A stretch of 64,000 bases of DNA from Anaerocolumna sp. AGMB13020. GTDB taxonomy: Bacteria > Bacillota > Clostridia > Lachnospirales > Lachnospiraceae. The notes under the pieces are model-generated. The model was not told the DNA's origin. It worked only from the letters and a program-made list of their open reading frames with translations, and did not search any database. Location of the stretch: assembly GCF_033100115.1 (NCBI RefSeq), contig NZ_CP136910.1:1116001-1180000 (forward strand), read 5' to 3'. This document shows, piece after piece, positions 54,340 to 61,300 of this stretch (the first letter of the stretch is position 1; each line of letters begins with the position of its first letter). The translations under genes and the position numbers were made by a program.

Positions 54340-56181
54340 TTAATTACTCATTCCATAAAAATAAGTATATCTCTCCCCAACTCCTAACTGTTCTGCTGTC
54401 ATTTGATCAATTATTACTGCTGCTTTTAACAACGATATAATCTGTTCGCGCATAAGTGCTGTATCAAACTTATCCATTTCCCGGTTATCGCTGTTAACCA
54501 TCAGATAATCCGGCATGGGGATAAACCCAATTACCGGAATACCAGCTTCAAACAGCGGCTGACTCTCTCCGAATTCAAACCTGTTATGCCCTCGAAGCAA
54601 TACCGTTCTCTGCGTTTTTCTCTCTTCCACTGATTTTATCCAGACAGCAGACATCATCTCATTTCCGGTATAAGTATATTCTGTCTGAAGGTTACCTGTC
54701 TTCTCATAAATTCCATCTTTGTTCTCTTTCCATTCCATACTGCCAAGATGTTCTACTGTAATTCCTGCTACTGCCTTCAAATGCCCCTCCTTTCCATCCC
54801 AAAGTTCCGGATGGGCCTGCATCCAGGTTGAGGTTGCCTGAGAAGTTCCCTGGAAGACCGGAAGTCTAAAGTGCCCAGTTATAAATGCAAATACAATGGT
54901 ACGTTCCGGCTGAACTTTCTGCAGATATCGAATCATCGACAGCATCCCTACAGCACCGTTTTCTTCCACCACATTTACTCCGTCTGTATGAGAGTTTATG
55001 ATAAGAGCTTCCTTTGTATTTTTACCGGGTATGCTGACATAAAAGGATTCCGTTTCTGCCTTTGGCTGCTTGTTCGCTTCAAGGATTACTGTCGCTGTTT
55101 TGTTTAATTTAGCTGCTGCTAATACTTTCCTGCCCTCTGATGCATTCACCCAGACAGCCGGTATTCCTGCATAGTCGGTGATAAAGGAGAGGTACTGATC
55201 TTCTGCTTTTTCATCGGATACACCTTTCCAGACCAAAATAACAGCAAGTGCACCTTTTTCTTTCGCTTCTTCCAATTTGGGTTCCTGCAGTGCTGTTGTT
55301 AATACCAAATCTCCGTCACTGGCAGTAAGCTTATTCTGCAGTAAAGCCGTGATACGCTCATTCATAACGAGACCTAAGGGAATCTTCTTTGTATTATCAA
55401 TCTCAATTACTGCAATTTTACCTTTGGCTTTCTCATACTTACCGGCAGTTGTATAGACCAGTTCTCCGGTTACTCCCTTTTCATCTGTTTCACCAGAATA
55501 AGGGAAGGCAGATGAGATATGGATTTCTTCTCCGTTTATATATAAACTGCTTTTTTCTTCTTCCCAACTGTTAAATGTATACTTATCCGAATGAATTTCC
55601 AGTCCCATATTGGTTAATTCTTTCTTTAGCCAGTCTATAAATTCCTGTTGTCCCTCAGAGCCTGTGACACGGCTTCCAAAAGAATTCATAGTCTTAATAT
55701 TATGAAGCATAACCGTTTCTGAGTCCAGTAAATCGTCATCAATTTGTGCAGAAATATGAGCTGGTAGCTCCTTCGGTTCTGTTATGGGTTTCGTATAAAT
55801 ATTGATTAGCAGGAGTACAACTGTCAGTACACTTAAAAGGCCATAGATACACTTAGCGATTACTGAGGAGCTTCTTTTCTTTACCGGTCTGATTGAAGCT
55901 ATATGATAGACTCCGGTCGCAATAAGCAGGAATATCCCTATTACAAGGAATATGAATTTTTCCGAAAAGAAAAACAATACCTCCGGCACTATTATTCCAA
56001 TAAAAAACAGCTTAATTTTCCTGGTGTTACATTTAAGATAATATGACAAAATAGATTCGATTACGAGACACCCTGAGATTATCAGTGACAGATCTTTTTG
56101 ATATCCCAGGAATATACACTGTGACATTGCCAACATCAGTAATACCACTCCAGAAATTATTTTGTAGATAGTCGTCTTCAT
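54340..56181 (-). CDS. Membrane-bound M28-like peptidase homologue with altered active site
   Basis: A 613-residue protein. The first 140 residues contain about four membrane helices (ISGVVLLMLAMSQCIFLGY, LFFIGIIVPEVLFF, FLVIGIFLLIATGVYHIA, IYGLLSVLTVVLLLINIY). A protease-associated-like domain is followed by an M28 aminopeptidase fold: MLHNIKTMNSFGSRVTGSEGQQEFIDWL, ALIINSHTDGVN, IVFAFITGHFRLP. The metal His-Asp of SHTDG remains, but the usual DN(A/G)SG is EENGAVG, the catalytic Glu-Glu is Gly-His, and the final metal His is absent. It may therefore not be a standard peptidase. The ATG at 56181 follows GGAG; longer starts (to 56310) overlap the divergent promoter region. Confidence 0.8.
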   Translation of the reverse strand: MKTTIYKIISGVVLLMLAMSQCIFLGYQKDLSLIISGCLVIESILSYYLKCNTRKIKLFFIGIIVPEVLFFFSEKFIFLVIGIFLLIATGVYHIASIRPVKKRSSSVIAKCIYGLLSVLTVVLLLINIYTKPITEPKELPAHISAQIDDDLLDSETVMLHNIKTMNSFGSRVTGSEGQQEFIDWLKKELTNMGLEIHSDKYTFNSWEEEKSSLYINGEEIHISSAFPYSGETDEKGVTGELVYTTAGKYEKAKGKIAVIEIDNTKKIPLGLVMNERITALLQNKLTASDGDLVLTTALQEPKLEEAKEKGALAVILVWKGVSDEKAEDQYLSFITDYAGIPAVWVNASEGRKVLAAAKLNKTATVILEANKQPKAETESFYVSIPGKNTKEALIINSHTDGVNVVEENGAVGMLSMIRYLQKVQPERTIVFAFITGHFRLPVFQGTSQATSTWMQAHPELWDGKEGHLKAVAGITVEHLGSMEWKENKDGIYEKTGNLQTEYTYTGNEMMSAVWIKSVEERKTQRTVLLRGHNRFEFGESQPLFEAGIPVIGFIPMPDYLMVNSDNREMDKFDTALMREQIISLLKAAVIIDQMTAEQLGVGERYTYFYGMSN

Positions 56182-56315
56182 TCTTAACAGCTCCATTTCA
56201 ATGAAATTTGACATTACATTTGTAATCTCAGTTAAATTATAGTATAGTAAGTCCTGTAAAAACAATACCAAGTTACCGTATTCACCCCATCCCGTACAAA
56301 AAGGAGGCATCTGTT

Positions 56316-56897
56316 ATGCCTGATTACCCGCTATTTATCCCAAATACACAGAAGCACTGCTCCAATAAGGAAACCAACCGCCTTACCAGAGAAGCCATCT
56401 GTACCGCACTTGTTCTGCTAATCCGGGAACAACCCTTTGATAAAATTACCGTTACCGATATTGTTAGACGAGCAGGTGTATCAAGAACCGCTTATTACAG
56501 CAATTATTCCACCAAACAGGATATACTGATTGAACTGGTCGACTCCCTGATTCTTGAGATAAACCAGGGACTGCTTCCTTATACCAACGAACAGAATGGT
56601 AAAGCAAAAGAACCTGAAAAGTTTATTACCGTACTTTTTCAGATTCTTTTAAAACAGCGTGACATTTATCAGACCTTGCTTGATGCCAGCTTTCAGCATA
56701 TTATTTTAGAGCGTTTAACAGAAACCCTGCAATCCAATATCTTAAACAGGACGGAGGAAAATCTGTATCGGGCTACCTTCAACGCAGGTGCACTGTATAA
56801 TATTTTTACCAGATGGATGCAGGTGGGTTCCCAGACTCCGATTGAAGAAATGACTCAGATCTGCCTCAAGATTTACTATATGCCAATGTCTGAATGA
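56316..56897 (+). CDS. TetR/AcrR-family regulator
   Basis: A 193-residue regulator. The helix-turn-helix is TREAICTALVLLIREQPFDKITVTDIVRRAGVSRTAYYSNYSTKQDILIELV, with the Tyr-Tyr-Ser-Asn-Tyr turn typical of the DhaS-like TetR subgroup. The C-terminal helices end ALYNIFTRWMQVGSQTPIEEM, also typical of that subgroup. The ATG follows AAAAAGGAGG. It is divergent from the M28-like gene 134 bp away, which it probably controls. Confidence 0.9.
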   Translation: MPDYPLFIPNTQKHCSNKETNRLTREAICTALVLLIREQPFDKITVTDIVRRAGVSRTAYYSNYSTKQDILIELVDSLILEINQGLLPYTNEQNGKAKEPEKFITVLFQILLKQRDIYQTLLDASFQHIILERLTETLQSNILNRTEENLYRATFNAGALYNIFTRWMQVGSQTPIEEMTQICLKIYYMPMSE

Positions 56898-57007
56898 TAT
56901 CATCTGCCCCTACACTGTTAATGTTTTCTTTTTCCAAATTCAAGCATCAGGTATCCGCATTGGTTATATGGTATTCCTTTATTTTCTGATTTATCTGCGC
57001 AAGCATA

Positions 57008-58216
57008 TTAGGGGAGGAATTCAGAAAAAGTATGGATATCCTTTTCTGTTACTTCTCTGCTCTTTTCTATTTCTTCTTTTCTGCTCCACTTAAATACAGC
57101 TGCACATAATGCTGAAACAAGGGGTGTTGTAGCAATTATACCTACCGAACCGGCAATCCCCTGCAGAATTTCGATTACGATCATATCACTGTTTAGTATC
57201 TGGATCATCGGATACTCATAGATTTGAAATAATATCATGAGATTAAAGGCTGACCCCACAAATGCAAGTATCAGAGTATTTGCCATAGTTCCCATAGCAT
57301 CCCGGCCTATATTCATACCAGATTTGAAAATCTGTTTTTTGGTAATGGTAGGGTTCTGTTCATATACCTCATGAAGTGCAGATACGATGGACATGGAGGT
57401 ATCCATTAACGCCCCCAGAGCAGCCAAAAGTAAACCGCTTATCAGCAGACCGCTGATCTGAAGGGGTGAATCAGAAGCTCGTATGACCATTTCTTCCGCT
57501 TCTGACATATTAAATCCGTTTATTGGTGTCATAAGAGTTACCAGCCAGGCAAAGACTCCGGCTGCTATTACCCCACCAACACAGCCTAAGAATGCACACA
57601 GCGTCTTCTTCGTAAAGCCTGTCAGCATCAGCAAGGCTCCGGCACTGGTATAGGCGGCAATTATTATTGTTGCCATAACCGGAGGCACACCTTTTAGAAC
57701 CAGAGGAATCAATATATACCACAGATTAATCAAAGTAAACAACAAGCCGAACAAAGCCCTTGCTCCCTGCTTACCGCCTACCAGTACCATGAGCAGGGCA
57801 AAGGCAAGGAGTGCTATAATAAGAACACTGCTTCTGTCATAGTTGGGTATCGATAAGACATACAATTCTCCCGCATCATTAAAGTCCAGACGGACAATGA
57901 CACGTGTTCCAAGCTTGGCATCCACATTAAAGTAGGCATTTACATAGTTAACAGCTTCCAGTACCTTTCCTTTATACTTACCGGTAAGAACAGTTACCTC
58001 CAGATTCTGTTCACCTATACGCCTGCCTTCCGTCCAGCTGTCTGGTGCTGCGTTGTCACTTAAGATATCCGTAACCTTTGCGACAGCAAATATTCTTTTT
58101 TGCGCAGAGGACAGTACCTCGTCCGGATCCGGTTGATTTAACAGGATTGCTGTACCGATAAATAGTAACAGCATTACCACTGCAGTTATAATCTTTATCC
58201 TCAGGTTCTTTCTCAT
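57008..58216 (-). CDS. YibE/F-family membrane protein
   Basis: A 402-residue protein of the YibE/F group. A signal-anchor (IKIITAVVMLLLFIGTAILL) precedes an external beta-rich domain of about 100 residues (GRRIGEQNLEVTVLTGKYKG, NYVNAYFNVDAKLGTRVIVRLD). About seven membrane helices follow, with the family blocks GKQGARALFGLLFTLINLWYILIPLVLKG and GALMDTSMSIVSALHEV. Function is not established. I chose the ATG at 58216, after AAAGGGG. It stands between the TetR gene and the giant secreted protein on the same strand as the latter. Confidence 0.88.
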   Translation of the reverse strand: MRKNLRIKIITAVVMLLLFIGTAILLNQPDPDEVLSSAQKRIFAVAKVTDILSDNAAPDSWTEGRRIGEQNLEVTVLTGKYKGKVLEAVNYVNAYFNVDAKLGTRVIVRLDFNDAGELYVLSIPNYDRSSVLIIALLAFALLMVLVGGKQGARALFGLLFTLINLWYILIPLVLKGVPPVMATIIIAAYTSAGALLMLTGFTKKTLCAFLGCVGGVIAAGVFAWLVTLMTPINGFNMSEAEEMVIRASDSPLQISGLLISGLLLAALGALMDTSMSIVSALHEVYEQNPTITKKQIFKSGMNIGRDAMGTMANTLILAFVGSAFNLMILFQIYEYPMIQILNSDMIVIEILQGIAGSVGIIATTPLVSALCAAVFKWSRKEEIEKSREVTEKDIHTFSEFLP

Positions 58217-58251
58217 ATTAACCCCTTTCAATCTCTATACAGCCAAGGAAA

Positions 58252-58278
58252 GGGGCTGCACTTAAAGTACAGCACCCC
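58252..58278 (-). terminator. Terminator of the giant secreted PHP protein gene
   Basis: On the minus strand GGGG-T-GCTG-T-ACTT pairs with AAGT-G-CAGC-CCCC, a GC-rich stem with a bulge and a 1-3-base loop, followed by TTTCC. It lies 117 bp past the stop at 58395. Confidence 0.65.
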
Positions 58279-58394
58279 GCCTTCAAAAAATAAAGATTTA
58301 ATCTCTAATTGTAATTTCTTTATAGCCAGCGATGAAAAGAGCTTATATGGCTTAAAGTGAAAATGTAAAAATTTCAATATTTCAATATTTTGCA

Positions 58395-61300
58395 TTATTT
58401 TACTGTAATGTTTTTGGTAAAGCTCTTCTTCTGTCCATTCTCTAAGGTAACAGTAACTGTAACCTTGACAGTTCCTTTCTTCCTGGCAGTAATGACACCG
58501 TTTCCGGATACAGCAGCAATATCTTTGTTACTTACCTTATAGGTTATCTTCGCTTCTTCCTGTCCCAGTGGATCACCGTATACAAAAGCAGTAACCTTGC
58601 TCAATTCCTTTGGAAGTGTTACTTTAATATTCAGTTTGTTTCCTTTGGTAACGGAAGTCTTTACCGTTATAGTAACTCTGTCAACCAACTTAACGGCGTC
58701 CTTAACCGGCTCTGTGCAGATAATATAATCTCCGCCGCTTAGCGAGGATAATTTAAGTGTACCATTATTTGCAATGGTCTTTGGATTATTCGGTATTTCT
58801 TCCAATAAGCCCGTTTGGGAGTTCTTGTAGTAAATATATACCTTATTACCTGCTTTTACGGAAATAATATCTTCAACGGCTACCGTAACAATCATACCGG
58901 CTGCTAAGTTACCTTCTGTTCCTATGGATAAGATTCCAGCTGACTTTGCGGCTGCTTTTGTACTTTTCACCACTCTGACAGACAAATTTAACTCCTTCGA
59001 TGCAGCTGTGACTTTTTTAAGCTCAGATGCCGGAATATGAACTGTGTAACTCTTTGCATCTGAATTTGCCACCTTGATGGTAAGAGCCTGACCAGACTCT
59101 CTTACAAATAATAAAGCTTCGGGACTTAATGCAATGGTGTTTACAGCCACATCTTTTACAACCGGAATTGATAATTCAATTGCTATACCTTTTGAAACTT
59201 TACCGTCTGCCGGGATATCCTTAAATACTTCTGTTCCCAAGGAAAGCTTTATATTCCCACTGCCGCTTTTTGCTGCTTCCTGCAGTGCTTTTTCGCTGGT
59301 TTCCAATTTAATGGCTGCTTTCCCCCCCGTTATCTTCGTAACTGGATTACCAAGTACAATCTTAGTCTCCTTCTCCGGTGAAGGGTTTATTGGGGTAGGG
59401 ACAGCCGGTGTTGGTGTTACAGGGTCAGGTGTTGGCGTTGCAGGATCAGGTGTCGGTGTTATTACCGATTCTCTGGTACACACAATATCTGCCCGGTCTC
59501 TGATACGGATACGCGCCGGAAGGCCGTCGAATGTATTATCATAAGATGACAGTCCAACAGCAGTTATACGATTGCCAACTTCTAAATTATTAATTTCCTT
59601 CTCTGTTGTAATATAGCCATCAATGAAGATTCTTGCCGTATTTCCGGCATTATCCCTGACCAGGATTGTCTGGACGGCACCATTTGCAAGTTCAACTTTG
59701 GTTATCTTTCCGGTAAGCTTCACAAGACTTCCAAGGTAGGTTTGGTTATTTACCTGTTCAGCAGTTACAGCTTTTGGTTCCAGAGTCTGAACATTACTGT
59801 CTAACAAAGAGATACTGCTTACATTCAGCTGCCGCTCCCCATTGTAGGAGGAGGTTGTTCCGGTTATACGAACCTTCTGACCAACTTTATAGTCTCCTGA
59901 TACCGGAAAAGCATTAATACCGGCAGTTCCATCCTGCAGATAAATACAGTCAAAGAAAGCGGTAGCTTTGTCAAAACCGGAAGCATTGGAGGTAACGATT
60001 CCTTCTACTGTAAATTTCACCCCTTCTTCTGCTTCCTTTTGAACCTCTGCAATGGGATCTATTTGTATCGGGTTAACAAATTGTATTAAATTCTCTAAAA
60101 TCGTGTAATTTGAATAATTTAATTCTGCATTGGTATCCGAAACCGTAGCCTGGATTTCAAAATTACTCATAAAAGCTGCACCGTCTACGATTACCATTGA
60201 CTGGCTTCCGTTTGAATGAGTGACCATTTCTGTTGCTAGCACCATCAAACGGTTATCCTCCTTTGCGTACTCATATTTCGGTATATTTCCGCCCAGGCTG
60301 TCATTATCACAATTCTTTGAATACGTAGTGCTATGCCCATACACAACCGGTGATATATTAGATGGTAATACAGAAGTTGGTATTCCCTCCTCATCTACCG
60401 CATAAATTGTAGCTCCGCCATATTGGCTGAACAGCTGAGAGTAAAGGTTATCATTGGGGTGTTCCTTATCATATACAATTCCTTTGGTCAAGGGATTTTC
60501 CCAGTTATAAGTGCTCAGATACAATCTGGCTTTATTTGCTTCGCTTCCACCTGCATTGAGTACATCATCATAAGCACCGTCATCACTAATACGAAGAGTT
60601 GCGCCGATTGCCGCAAGCAGCTTATTCTGCTGCGCAGCCATATGATCTTCTGCCGGGAAGGCCTTATAGTTCTCATAAAGGTCGGACCATCCACATAGTA
60701 CCAGACTTCCACCGGCTTCGGAGAATCCTTTGATTGCAGCGATTTCTGCGTCTGAATATACTGCATAAGGTTCTCTTAATGAGGTTCCGTTACGACGGCT
60801 GGGTGCAGTGAGTATGATCATCTTAAATTTACCGTTGGTATTCTGAGCTGCTGAAATCAATTCCTCACTGGTATTTAAGATAACACATCTCACATCGCTT
60901 TGTGCCGCAAGGCGACTGAAGTTACCCATGGAATCCTTATAGTTTCCTGCTACATATTCATTGTAGTGACTTCCATCGATTCCTATATATACCAGCTTAT
61001 CAGCATCTCTGATATCCAGACTAAGGTCTTTTGTAAAGGAATAGTCCTGATCACCCACCGTTAATACAGCTTCAACGGTCAAGGTCTGTACCTTTGCTTT
61101 TACAGGTGTAAACTCATAATTGACTGCCGTATTTGTTCCTTTAGCCACTGTACCTGCAGAGCTTAGCTGATCGATTACCGTTCCGTCCAATTTATAGGTC
61201 AGGGACTTGATAACAGCGTCGGAAGCTTCACTGTTAAACAATGTAGTCTTCACAGTCATTTTCTCGCCGGTAACCGGTGTATTTGTACTGCTTTCTACAT

